DNA of 11,317 nucleotides from Thalassiosira profunda (taxonomy: Eukaryota > Bacillariophyta > Thalassiosirophyceae > Thalassiosirales > Thalassiosiraceae): NCBI GenBank assembly GCA_036939355.1, contig JALLAP010000639.1, positions 1-11,317 on the forward strand, written 5' to 3'. The notes beneath the pieces are model-generated. The model made no database searches and was not told the origin of the DNA. It worked only from the letters and a program-made list of their open reading frames with translations. A program made the position numbers and the translations under genes. Positions within the stretch are counted from its first letter, which is position 1. Each line of letters opens with the position of its first letter. Positions 1 to 6,073 of the stretch are shown here, one piece after another.

Positions 1-2
1 TA

Positions 3-1751
3 GGCCGGGCCCGCAAAGCTGCCCGAACCACAAAGGCATTCGACTCGTTGGGCCAGGATGAGCACACAGAACTCCAGAGGGAGATAGAAAACCTGACGAA
101 CGAGCTGAAGAAGCTTGCTGCAACAGACACGGTCCGGTTCAAGATCGCTTTGTTGGAGCTGTTAGGCCTTGCCCCCGTACGCAGTTTCTGGAACGAGACG
201 TTCCAGTATATTCTTGATTGCAAAAGGATGAACGTCTGCCTGAACGAGCTGGCGACGCAACATGACGGCCTTCTTTTTATCGTCACGAAGTTACTGTCGA
301 ATGAAGATCCAGTGACAACTCCAGAACATCTCTACAGGATCTTGCGCGAGGTAAAAAGCCAACTGCATTTGAGGGAGAGAGAGGACTTGAGAAAGGAGTT
401 GAAGAAGCTAGGGGGTGCTGACTTGGGCCGGTTCAAGCTAGTCGTCACGGAGTCCCTGATGCTTGTCCCCAAATCAAGCGACCGGGTACATTATTTTTGG
501 CACAAGAAGCTTCTCTTTCTACTTGATTGCAATGAGGTTGATCTCTGCCTGGACAAGCTGGCGACGCACAATGATGGCCTCTTTTTCCTTCTCTGGAGGC
601 TGGTCTCCTGGAGGCCCTCATTGAAGGATGGGCAGCCATTGACTACTCCTGATCGTCTTCACAAGATTTTGAGGGAGGTCAAAAGCGATCCCAATCCACG
701 CAAAGCACCCGTTGATTCTGCCCAGCACGAGTTAGTGATGCAAGACTGGTGGGAAAAAGATCCGCAGGAGGTCGCTGGCAAATGGATTGATGGGTTGTAT
801 GGTGCATTGCCTGATAGCATTGAGGGTTTCAACAATCTTCTCGAGAAGATACTTCTCCTGCGGCACGACCGTCAATCCACCGTGGACAAAGACGGCACTG
901 GAATGATGAAAGATATCCGTCGCATGACTGCAGAAGAGGCGCGATTGTACAGCTTGGACGGCCAGATACCGCTTGGTTATTACGCGCAGTTCCGGCATCG
1001 ACGGGATCTAATCGAGTACGTGGTCGTGACTTTGCACGAGGATTTCGGCGGCCCCAATGAATTCGCAGAGAAGATGAGTGCGGTGGGCACGGATGAAGAG
1101 AACGGGAAGGAGAGAGCAGACCTGAAACGCAAGCTGGAGGAGTTAGCAGAGACGGACAAGGACAAGTTCAATCTGGCGGTACTGGAACTCCTTGAGCTAG
1201 CCCCCAACGCCATTGATCACCGAAACAGGAGGGACATTTGGGGCAAGCTAAGATGGATGCTTGAGTGCGATGAGGTTGACCAATGCCTGGAAAAGCTCGC
1301 CACGCACAAAGATGGCATCTTCTTTCTCCTGTGGAGACTGCTGACGAAAGAAGGGAGCTCCAGCAACATTCCCGTGACGACTCCGGCTCGTCTTTACAAG
1401 ATTTTGAGGGAGGTCAAGAGCAACCCCAATCCGCGCAAAACGCCCGTCGGAGTGAGCGGCGTGTCCAGAGGACAAGACCTCAAAATTCGTTGGATCAAAA
1501 TCGAGGCTCCAGATATGTTCGAACACGCGACAGCAGTGACGATTGACCCCCAGCTTATCCTACGAAATGCGAGCTACTTCGCTTACGCGATTATTGCAAT
1601 TGCCACAGCAGTGTTCCTCCGCGATAGGTTCACGAAACAGAAGAAGGAGGTGGCAGCCGCAGCCGCAGCGGCGGCGGCGGCGGCGGCGGCGGCGAAGAAG
1701 AAGAATGCTCAGAAGGGAAAGAAAGAATCCAGGAAGAAGAAGAACAATTGA
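3..1751 (+). CDS. Three-repeat protein with C-terminal membrane anchor, 5'-partial
   Basis: The frame is open to the left edge with no stop and no upstream ATG, so the gene starts outside the window; 582 residues are visible, ending in TGA. I do not recognise the family. It holds three divergent copies of a ~110-residue unit (about nt 72-371, 372-713 and 1107-1449). Each has a charged helix, a segment like LLELLxLAP, a Cys-containing core (DCNEVDLCLDKLATH in copy 2, ECDEVDQCLEKLATH in copy 3), an FFLLWRL-like helix, and an ending TTPxRLxKILREVKS. Copies 2 and 3 are separated by a ~130-residue non-repeated segment with WWEKDP and LPDSIEGFNNLLEK. Near the C-terminus a hydrophobic stretch (about nt 1568-1618, YFAYAIIAIATAVFL) is followed by a basic segment, 14 Ala and a Lys-rich tail. 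This resembles a tail-anchored protein, but an upstream signal peptide cannot be excluded. Coding status is well supported by the internal repeats; function is unknown. Confidence 0.8.
   Translation, partial: GRARKAARTTKAFDSLGQDEHTELQREIENLTNELKKLAATDTVRFKIALLELLGLAPVRSFWNETFQYILDCKRMNVCLNELATQHDGLLFIVTKLLSNEDPVTTPEHLYRILREVKSQLHLREREDLRKELKKLGGADLGRFKLVVTESLMLVPKSSDRVHYFWHKKLLFLLDCNEVDLCLDKLATHNDGLFFLLWRLVSWRPSLKDGQPLTTPDRLHKILREVKSDPNPRKAPVDSAQHELVMQDWWEKDPQEVAGKWIDGLYGALPDSIEGFNNLLEKILLLRHDRQSTVDKDGTGMMKDIRRMTAEEARLYSLDGQIPLGYYAQFRHRRDLIEYVVVTLHEDFGGPNEFAEKMSAVGTDEENGKERADLKRKLEELAETDKDKFNLAVLELLELAPNAIDHRNRRDIWGKLRWMLECDEVDQCLEKLATHKDGIFFLLWRLLTKEGSSSNIPVTTPARLYKILREVKSNPNPRKTPVGVSGVSRGQDLKIRWIKIEAPDMFEHATAVTIDPQLILRNASYFAYAIIAIATAVFLRDRFTKQKKEVAAAAAAAAAAAAAAKKKNAQKGKKESRKKKNN
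72..1449 (+). repeat. Three copies of a ~110-codon protein repeat
   Basis: Approximate copies are 72-371, 372-713 and 1107-1449. Copies 2 and 3 are also close at the DNA level near their 3' ends: compare 657-711 with 1389-1443, both encoding KILREVKSxPNPRKxPV. Copy 1 is shorter and more diverged and lacks the PNPRK ending. The copies are direct and in frame within one coding sequence, consistent with internal duplication. Confidence 0.8.
1653..1694 (+). repeat. GCN trinucleotide run encoding 14 alanines
   Basis: Fourteen consecutive Ala codons: GCA/GCC alternation followed by a pure GCG run from about 1668. It lies between the membrane segment and the Lys-rich tail of the first gene. The pure GCG part is a microsatellite that may vary in length between strains. 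Confidence 0.95.
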
Positions 1752-2155
1752 CGAGCGGTTGATTTACATTTGCACAGAGAGGAAGATCGAAACGAGGGTC
1801 GGAGAGGCCAGCATCCATCGATTGATTCCCAGCTGGGGCCGACAACCTGTTCATATTCATATGATTTATGCATACGCATATGCATTTTGAGTGTCAGTAC
1901 TTGCCGACGGTGTCAGATACAAGTATCGAGCACGAGTTCACTAAACTAATAAGCTTCCATTTCACGACAATGAACGCAGTGCATAGTGTTGGTAGAATAG
2001 TGGCAAATGCAATCCACAACCCAAAGCCAGTAACCTTTGCTTCGAATACGCTGGTTTCACATCTCAACTCACATCAGCGTGCGAAAGCAGATCGGGTCCA
2101 CCCCACACACACTAACGAGTTGTCGTTTGGCTTCAAAATCTGCTGCCCACATCTA
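1752..2155. other. Convergent intergenic region, no gene seen
   Basis: About 400 bp separate the stop codons of two convergent genes, so it should hold both 3' UTRs and poly(A) sites. It is more A/T-rich than the flanking coding DNA. The only clear structure is a short hairpin at 1868-1885. The plus-strand open frame crossing this stretch runs antisense through the 142-residue gene and shows no protein-like composition. Confidence 0.6.
1868..1885. repeat. Short inverted repeat, 7-bp arms
   Basis: ATGCATA (1868-1874) and TATGCAT (1879-1885) are perfect inverted arms around a 4-nt loop. It sits about 115 bp after the stop of the upstream gene and could be a 3'-UTR hairpin. It is short and A/T-rich, so it could also be chance. 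Confidence 0.5.
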
Positions 2156-2584
2156 TCATTGCTCCTTCTTGGCCCCATCGTCCTCATCCTCCACGATGAC
2201 CCTCTCCCTCCGCACCCTCTGCACCCTCCTTGCCTTGGGCCACACGAACGCCCCCCTCCGTTGCTCCCCGCTTCCCGAAAACCCGTTCGTCTGAAACCCC
2301 AACACGATGACCAGCGCCATCGACAGCAGAAACGGCGTCACAAAATCCCGATCAAAGTCCACAACGTGAGGTTCCTCCCCTTCCAGAGGTTCCTGCCGGC
2401 TTTGGAGGTAGGAGACGCCGAGGCCGCATAGGCCGGTGAAGGAGGGGACGAAGACGAAGATGAGGAAGCGGCCGATCCAGGGCATCGACGGGCCGCGGGC
2501 CGCCGGGGCGGCTTTTTGGGCGGATTTGTGCCGGGCAAAGGCCGCGGATCCACCGGCCACGGAGTCGTTGGCAGCAGCAGGCAT
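2156..2584 (-). CDS. Small two-helix membrane protein, 142 residues
   Basis: I start it at the ATG at 2582-2584, where an A lies at -3 (AATATG); there is no in-frame ATG further upstream, although the frame stays open. The stop is TGA at 2156-2158. Order of features: an Ala/Ser-rich N-terminus of ~35 residues; a first hydrophobic helix (WIGRFLIFVFVPSFTGLCGL, ~residues 36-55); a polar acidic loop (QSRQEPLEGEEPHVVDFDRD); a second helix (VTPFLLSMALVIVLGFQTNG, ~residues 82-101); and a tail with an Arg-rich stretch ending in acidic residues and Lys. The balance of hydrophobic helices and charged loops argues for a real protein. I do not recognise the family. The Ala/Lys-rich N-terminus could be an organelle transit peptide, but that is inference. 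It is transcribed divergently from the DoxX-like gene. Confidence 0.75.
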   Translation of the reverse strand: MPAAANDSVAGGSAAFARHKSAQKAAPAARGPSMPWIGRFLIFVFVPSFTGLCGLGVSYLQSRQEPLEGEEPHVVDFDRDFVTPFLLSMALVIVLGFQTNGFSGSGEQRRGAFVWPKARRVQRVRRERVIVEDEDDGAKKEQ

Positions 2585-3095
2585 ATTGATTGGTGGTAGG
2601 TGCTGAGTGTGTGTGCTGTCGTGTCTGTGTAGGTCGGCGCGTTTAGGATACCGGCGGAGGGTATCTTGCAAAAACAGGGCAGGCGAGCCGGTCCTGACTG
2701 CCCGGCGGTTGTCGCTAGCTCTCGGCCTATTGTCGACCAGTTGACGGAGCCGCCCTTCGGTGGAGCGTCGCTCTAGGGCGTCAGAGGAGGATGAGCAGGG
2801 GAGGAGCCGCCGAGTGTGTTGTTGGGCGGGGAGGGGGTGAATCTTCCGTCAACTAAGGGAAATACTAAGGGTACCCGTATCTAGCATTGCGTATCTAGAG
2901 ATACCTATTACCACCAAAGTAGGTAATTGCGCGTCCCCTATGGCACCAATTAAATGCCCCAACATCTATTCCCAAGTCAAGATTCTGAGGTAGGTAGGTG
3001 TGGGTTGAGGGTGTTGTTGGTGACGGGGGTGCCAGGCATGCACGCACCAAACAAAAGCACGACGCTCCCCTCGGTACGAAGATCTTTCCGCGAGC
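2585..3095. promoter_or_regulatory. Divergent intergenic region, likely promoters in both directions
   Basis: This 511-bp gap lies between two divergent start codons and must contain both 5' UTRs and promoters. No plausible gene is seen. A cluster of small symmetrical motifs occurs at about 2868-2928, listed separately. A CCAAT pentamer is present in CACCAATTAAATG near 2945. I see no convincing TATA box. Confidence 0.55.
2868..2928. repeat. Cluster of short direct and inverted repeats in the divergent promoter
   Basis: Visible elements are the palindrome GGGTACCC, two direct copies of GTATCTAG separated by six bases, GTATCT-AG-AGATAC with 6-bp arms, and ATTACC/GGTAAT and TACCTA/TAGGTA arms around ~9-12 nt loops. 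All are short, but their density within 60 bp stands out. They could be transcription-factor sites. Confidence 0.5.
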
Positions 3096-3947
3096 ATGGG
3101 ACGCAACGGGCCAGCTTGCCCATCTCCTCTGATTCTGATCGTTGCCGGGGCGGCGATACAAACATCAGCCTTTTCCGGACGCGTCGTTTCTCCCCTCGCT
3201 CCGCCGCGGCCACTCGTGAGCAACCCTGCAACAACACACACGCATCATCAGAGTAAGATGGTGCAAATCACCGCCGAGGCGAGAAACAAAACCAAATCAG
3301 GTGCGCTCGCTGCATCGCCCTCGGGCATCGACGAGCTCCCGTTGCTGTACCAAGCATCAATCTTCTTCGGGACCTATGCCCTCCTTGGCGTCTCCACACT
3401 ATTATCTGTTCGGGCCATCGACTCACTCTCCAAAGCGGTCATCGGCCTCGAGAAATGGAGGAACGGCTTCGTCGACACATCCTTGCCCATATCGCTGGGC
3501 CTGTTTTATTTTGCAGCGGGATATGGACACTTTGCATCGGCGGGGTTTCAAGACATCTATCCTCCCAGAGGAACGTGGGGCCTTTGGTATGTGCCTGGAT
3601 CGGCACAGTTTCACGTTGCGTGGACGGGCGTCGTGGAGTTGCTAGGAGGGGGAGGACTGCTTTTCAGTGGCGCCCGATGCTTGTTGGGGATGAACGACGA
3701 TGACGATGAAAGCTGGTCCGTCAAGCTCCTGCAACCATCAGCGGCGTCGGCGTTGTTCTTCCTGACGGTCCTAGTGACCCCAGCGAATATCTACATGTGG
3801 ACCCACGGGGCGTTGATGGGAGATATGGAACCGTTGGCGGTATCCTTTCATTACATCCGATTTGCAGTGCAAGTGGTGTTTCTAAGCTTGTTGGCCGTGC
3901 TGGCAAAGGACTCCTTTTTCTTTGCGTGGGGCGACGAGCTGGATTGA
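3096..3947 (+). CDS. DoxX-like integral membrane protein with predicted plastid-targeting leader
   Basis: The ATG at 3096 has strong context (AGCATGG). Residues 1-25 look like a signal peptide with core LILIVAGAA, ending at TSA|FSGR. A Phe right after the cleavage site is the ASAF-type signature of proteins sent to the secondary plastids of diatoms and relatives. It is followed by a Ser/Thr/Pro/basic transit-peptide-like stretch to about residue 75. The mature part (~80-280) has four or five hydrophobic helices and DoxX-family hallmarks: YFAAGYGHFASAGF, a GVVELLGGGGLLFSGA helix and a VTPANIYMW motif. DoxX-like proteins are small four-helix membrane proteins with poorly defined roles, some linked to redox or thiol stress. 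The family is inferred from the motif pattern. An acidic loop (NDDDDE) precedes the fourth helix. The stop is TGA. The 3' end faces the selenoprotein gene, 237 bp away. Confidence 0.8.
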   Translation: MGRNGPACPSPLILIVAGAAIQTSAFSGRVVSPLAPPRPLVSNPATTHTHHQSKMVQITAEARNKTKSGALAASPSGIDELPLLYQASIFFGTYALLGVSTLLSVRAIDSLSKAVIGLEKWRNGFVDTSLPISLGLFYFAAGYGHFASAGFQDIYPPRGTWGLWYVPGSAQFHVAWTGVVELLGGGGLLFSGARCLLGMNDDDDESWSVKLLQPSAASALFFLTVLVTPANIYMWTHGALMGDMEPLAVSFHYIRFAVQVVFLSLLAVLAKDSFFFAWGDELD

Positions 3948-4023
3948 TCAACAAGCCATTGAAGAGAATGTTCTTGGGAGAGGCGCTGGATAAGAAAAGG
4001 ACATTTGTTGTTGCAATGATATT

Positions 4024-4133
4024 GAGAGCTGATATGCATCTTTGCTCGTCTTCGTGCGTCGGGCATCCTCCCCTGCTCTTTGCGGAGAAGGACCCGTCAT
4101 TCCCGAAGTGCAACCAGGTGCATCAGCATTCTC
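4024..4133 (-). promoter_or_regulatory. Candidate SECIS element in the 3' UTR of the SelH-like gene
   Basis: Read on the minus strand, this is a long imperfect hairpin with the SECIS layout. The 5' core ATGA is at 4097-4100 and the opposing GA at 4059-4060, giving the tandem G.A/A.G pairs. Above them, GGG/CCC and an 8-bp helix (TCCTTCTC with GGGGAGGA, including two G.U pairs) close an 11-nt apical loop CGCAAAGAGCA that contains the unpaired AAA (4079-4081). Below the core, CTTCG/CGAAG pairs, followed by an outer stem GCTGATGCA with TGCATATCAGC (two-nt bulge) and GAGA/TCTC. The ATGA begins 84 nt after the TAG stop. The quartet-to-AA distance is 15 nt, slightly longer than in many SECIS elements, because of bulges. 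I folded it by eye. Confidence 0.72.
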
Positions 4134-4184
4134 TGATATCCCCAGCGATACCGGAGTGTAGAGAGCGAACGCGTGTTGCCTCGC

Positions 4185-4591
4185 CTACGCCGCTAGCTCG
4201 TCCCTCAGTTTCTGTAGGCACACCTTGATCTCTTCGACGCACTCAGCCCTCTCCTCGGGACGTTTCTGAAACAGCCTCTTCTGGTCGCCGTTCCAAACCT
4301 TCATCTTCCTCTTCTCCCCATCGCCGTCTGCAGCTATCACAGCATCTATCCGCAGCCGCAGCGGAAACTTGTTCTTGCTGTGTGCCTCGATCGGGGCGCC
4401 CGGAAATACTTGCTCGACGACGCCGATCGCAGCCTCCCGCTCCTGGAGCCCCCCGTCTCAGTTTTTCGACTGATAATTGCAAGAAGTGAGACCGATTGAA
4501 GATGCACAACTCTGTTCGGCGCTCCAGTTCATCTCCAATATTGTAGGTACATTTTACTCACGTGCCGAATAATGAACGATACGCTGGACAT
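4185..4591 (-). CDS. SELENOH: Selenoprotein H-like protein, two exons, in-frame TGA read as selenocysteine
   Basis: Exon 1 is 4562-4591 (ATG with A at -3) and exon 2 is 4185-4469; the 92-nt intron has donor GTGAGT and acceptor ATTATCAG. Splicing in phase 0 gives 104 residues ending in TAG. Codon 14 is TGA (4458-4460), and no other stop interrupts the frame. The N-terminus reads FIIRHSKNU, matching the beta strand plus H-C-x-x-U loop of SelH in the SelW/SelT/SelH thioredoxin-like (Rdx) family. From U to the FPGAPIEAH segment the spacing equals that of animal SelH (APELPVKVN) without a gap. A strand (FPLRLRI), a KVWNG motif (SelH has LWTG) and a final helix ECVEEIKVCLQKLRDEL follow in the family order. 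The first Cys of CxxU is Ser here. SelH proteins are small redox proteins, nucleolar in animals. A SECIS-like hairpin lies in the 3' UTR. Without Sec decoding the product would be 13 residues. Confidence 0.8.
4458..4460 (-). other. Predicted selenocysteine codon (TGA)
   Basis: In-frame TGA at codon 14 of the SelH-like gene, in the context AAAAAC-TGA-GACGGG on the minus strand. It aligns with the Sec of the SelH active-site loop. It is the fourth codon after the only splice junction. The true terminator is TAG at 4185-4187. Confidence 0.78.
4470..4561 (-). other. Intron of the SelH-like gene, 92 nt
   Basis: The minus-strand donor is CAC|GTGAGT and the acceptor TTGCAATTATCAG|TCG, both canonical, in phase 0. 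The intron has in-frame stops in every frame joined to exon 1, so retention would abolish the product. The splice sites are needed to join the conserved beta strand (FIIRH) to the Sec loop. Confidence 0.78.
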
Positions 4592-4636
4592 CGTTTCCGA
4601 GGAAGATGATGAACCGCGTCTGGAGTGGTTAGAGTG

Positions 4637-4664
4637 GTGATGGGTGATGAGTGATGGGTGATGG
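4637..4664. repeat. Four tandem 7-nt units (GTGATGG)
   Basis: The units read GTGATGG, GTGATGA, GTGATGG, GTGATGG. They begin about 45 bp upstream of the predicted SelH-like start codon, so they lie in its 5' UTR or core promoter. Confidence 0.85.
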
Positions 4665-4770
4665 AGCGGGAGCGAGGAGGGGCGATGCGCCGAACGCCAG
4701 AAGTGTCGGTGCCGAAGGCGAGAGGCGAGGAAGAGGAAAGAGCTGGAATGAAGCTGGAAGAGAAGCTACA

Positions 4771-4792
4771 ACTTATGTACCTACTTATGTAC
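4771..4792. repeat. Direct repeat of ACTTATGTAC, 2-nt spacer
   Basis: Two perfect copies of ACTTATGTAC at 4771-4780 and 4783-4792, separated by CT and followed by a further GTCGTAC. It lies in the intergenic region about 180 bp upstream of the SelH-like start and may be a paired regulatory site. Confidence 0.7.
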
Positions 4793-4988
4793 GTCGTACA
4801 GAATCCTTCTCTCGCTCTCACAAACCCAACAACAGTTGAAGAGAGAGAGAGAAACAGTTCGAGTTCAACAATGTCCACCACGGAGCAATGAAATGCAAGC
4901 ACTCCTTCCCACGCAAATCCTGGTATTGTACGTTGCATTGCAATTCATCTGGCGTGTATCCCCAAAGAACAGATGCTCCGCATTTGCC

Positions 4989-5912
4989 TCAGTCGGTTTT
5001 GCTTCCCGGTATCTCCCTGGACCCAACGTAGCGCCATTTGTTCATCGCACCCAGCCAATAGAACTCTTGTCCGGCCAATGGCACCTTCAACGTCGCCAAT
5101 TTCGCCGCTCCCAGGCAATCCATCATGCTCATCTCGTATCCCAAGCTCGTGGCCAATTCCGTCGTGACGGAGGCCGCGATTCGGTTCAGCCCCTGCTCGA
5201 AGAAACCCTTGGGTTGCATCTCCTCCGGCAGATGCGTCCCGCGCATCACCCGCTTCAATTCTCGCTTGGCTTCGAACGAATCGATGGTGGGGCAGTTGGC
5301 GGAGGCGTAGAGGTAGAGCGATGGAAGGAGAATGATGGCGAGGACGTTGATTGCCGCGAAGATGATTTTGAGGACGAGCAGCGCCCCCAGGGTCATTAGG
5401 CCGTATTGCAAAAGCATTTGATTGTCCGCGTCCGAGAGGGCCGCTGTTGCGGATGATGGTGTTGATGATGCACCACCGCTGCTGCTGCTTCGTCGTGCAC
5501 CCGACACTGATGATGAATTGCGCGCACTCCCGCCGCCACCTTGTGAGACCGCCGATGTCGTCGCCGTGTTTTTCATGTCCACCGTGATCTCCTTCGCGTC
5601 GCCGCAAACCCTCCCGTCGGCGTGCACCAGCACCAGTCCCCGCCCGGCGTCGCCCCGCGACGTCAATACTCGAATTCCCACCACCCGTCCACTAGAACCA
5701 CTGCCGCCCCCACTGCCGCCCGTTCTCTCCAGCACAATGTCCTCGAACCCTTCGTCCGCCACCGGAATGTTCCGCCGCTTCAATCGCAATTGGCGCCGGC
5801 CGCTGGTGGCGAGGTAGGATTCGACGGAGTAGCCGTCGAGCGGTTTCAGGCGGCGCAGGTGGGACAGCGCCGCCTGGGCGCGGGGCGAAAGGGGCTGGGA
5901 GGCTGCGGGCAT
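4989..5912 (-). CDS. Unrecognised 307-residue membrane protein
   Basis: ATG at 5910-5912 has A at -3; the stop is TGA at 4989-4991. There is no obvious signal peptide. Residues ~1-115 form a basic, probably folded region (SVESYLATSGRRQLRLKRR, then FEDIVLERT and VLVHADGRVC) interrupted by a Gly/Ser insert. Residues ~120-160 are a Ser/Gly/Ala-rich linker. A long hydrophobic stretch (~168-202, including YGLMTLGALLVLKIIFAAIN and VLAIILLPSLYLYA) could form one long or two close membrane helices. The C-terminal ~100 residues look globular and conserved in character: CPTIDSFEAKRELKRVMRG, PKGFFEQGLNRIAASVTTEL, GQEFYWLGAMNKWRYVGSR. I cannot name the family. It shares a 161-bp divergent promoter region with the FG-GAP gene. 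Confidence 0.78.
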   Translation of the reverse strand: MPAASQPLSPRAQAALSHLRRLKPLDGYSVESYLATSGRRQLRLKRRNIPVADEGFEDIVLERTGGSGGGSGSSGRVVGIRVLTSRGDAGRGLVLVHADGRVCGDAKEITVDMKNTATTSAVSQGGGGSARNSSSVSGARRSSSSGGASSTPSSATAALSDADNQMLLQYGLMTLGALLVLKIIFAAINVLAIILLPSLYLYASANCPTIDSFEAKRELKRVMRGTHLPEEMQPKGFFEQGLNRIAASVTTELATSLGYEMSMMDCLGAAKLATLKVPLAGQEFYWLGAMNKWRYVGSREIPGSKTD

Positions 5913-6073
5913 AATATTTGGTTAGGAGGCGGTGGAGGAAGGAGCACGATCAGGGCGTCCTCCTCCTGATCGTGGACAGAGGACGCACGGGATTTCGGAT
6001 TTTTTCTCTTCACCCATCTGGACGGAGGACACAAACTACAAAGTCACATCACAAAGCCGCACGCAACGCAACG
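5913..6073. promoter_or_regulatory. Compact divergent promoter region, 161 bp
   Basis: This interval separates two divergent start codons and must carry both 5' UTRs and promoters. It has no in-frame ATG that would extend the plus-strand gene. The short shared region suggests co-regulation of the 307-residue membrane protein and the FG-GAP protein, but I see no named motif. Confidence 0.6.

Larger units (their letters stand above)
4592..4988. other. Intergenic region upstream of the SelH-like gene, with simple repeats
   Basis: About 400 bp between the start of the SelH-like gene and the stop of the next minus-strand gene. It should contain the SelH promoter and the 3' end of the 307-residue gene. 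No convincing coding segment is seen. It contains three simple repeats: four 7-nt units at 4637-4664, a 10-nt direct repeat at 4771-4792, and a GA-rich run near 4840-4854. Confidence 0.6.

Noticed and set aside
1868..2431. 187-codon plus-strand open frame with ATG
   Set aside because: It runs antisense through the 142-residue membrane-protein gene, and its composition is low-complexity Pro/His/Arg, as expected from an antisense shadow.
4185..4469. SelH-like exon 2 as a pseudogene broken by a nonsense TGA
   Set aside because: The TGA falls exactly at the Sec position of the family, is the only disruption, and a SECIS-like hairpin follows; a random nonsense mutation is less likely, though not excluded.
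4243..4509. 88-codon minus-strand frame overlapping SelH-like exon 2
   Set aside because: It is the wrong frame of the same exon; the SelH-like frame explains the sequence with family motifs, a splice site and a TAG stop.
4558..4938. 126-codon minus-strand frame overlapping SelH-like exon 1
   Set aside because: It is in a different frame from the SelH-like ATG, is Ser-rich and made largely of the simple repeats, and stops at the SelH intron donor.
5918..6073. N-terminal extension of the FG-GAP protein
   Set aside because: The open frame upstream lacks an ATG and would hide a clear signal peptide that begins at 6074.
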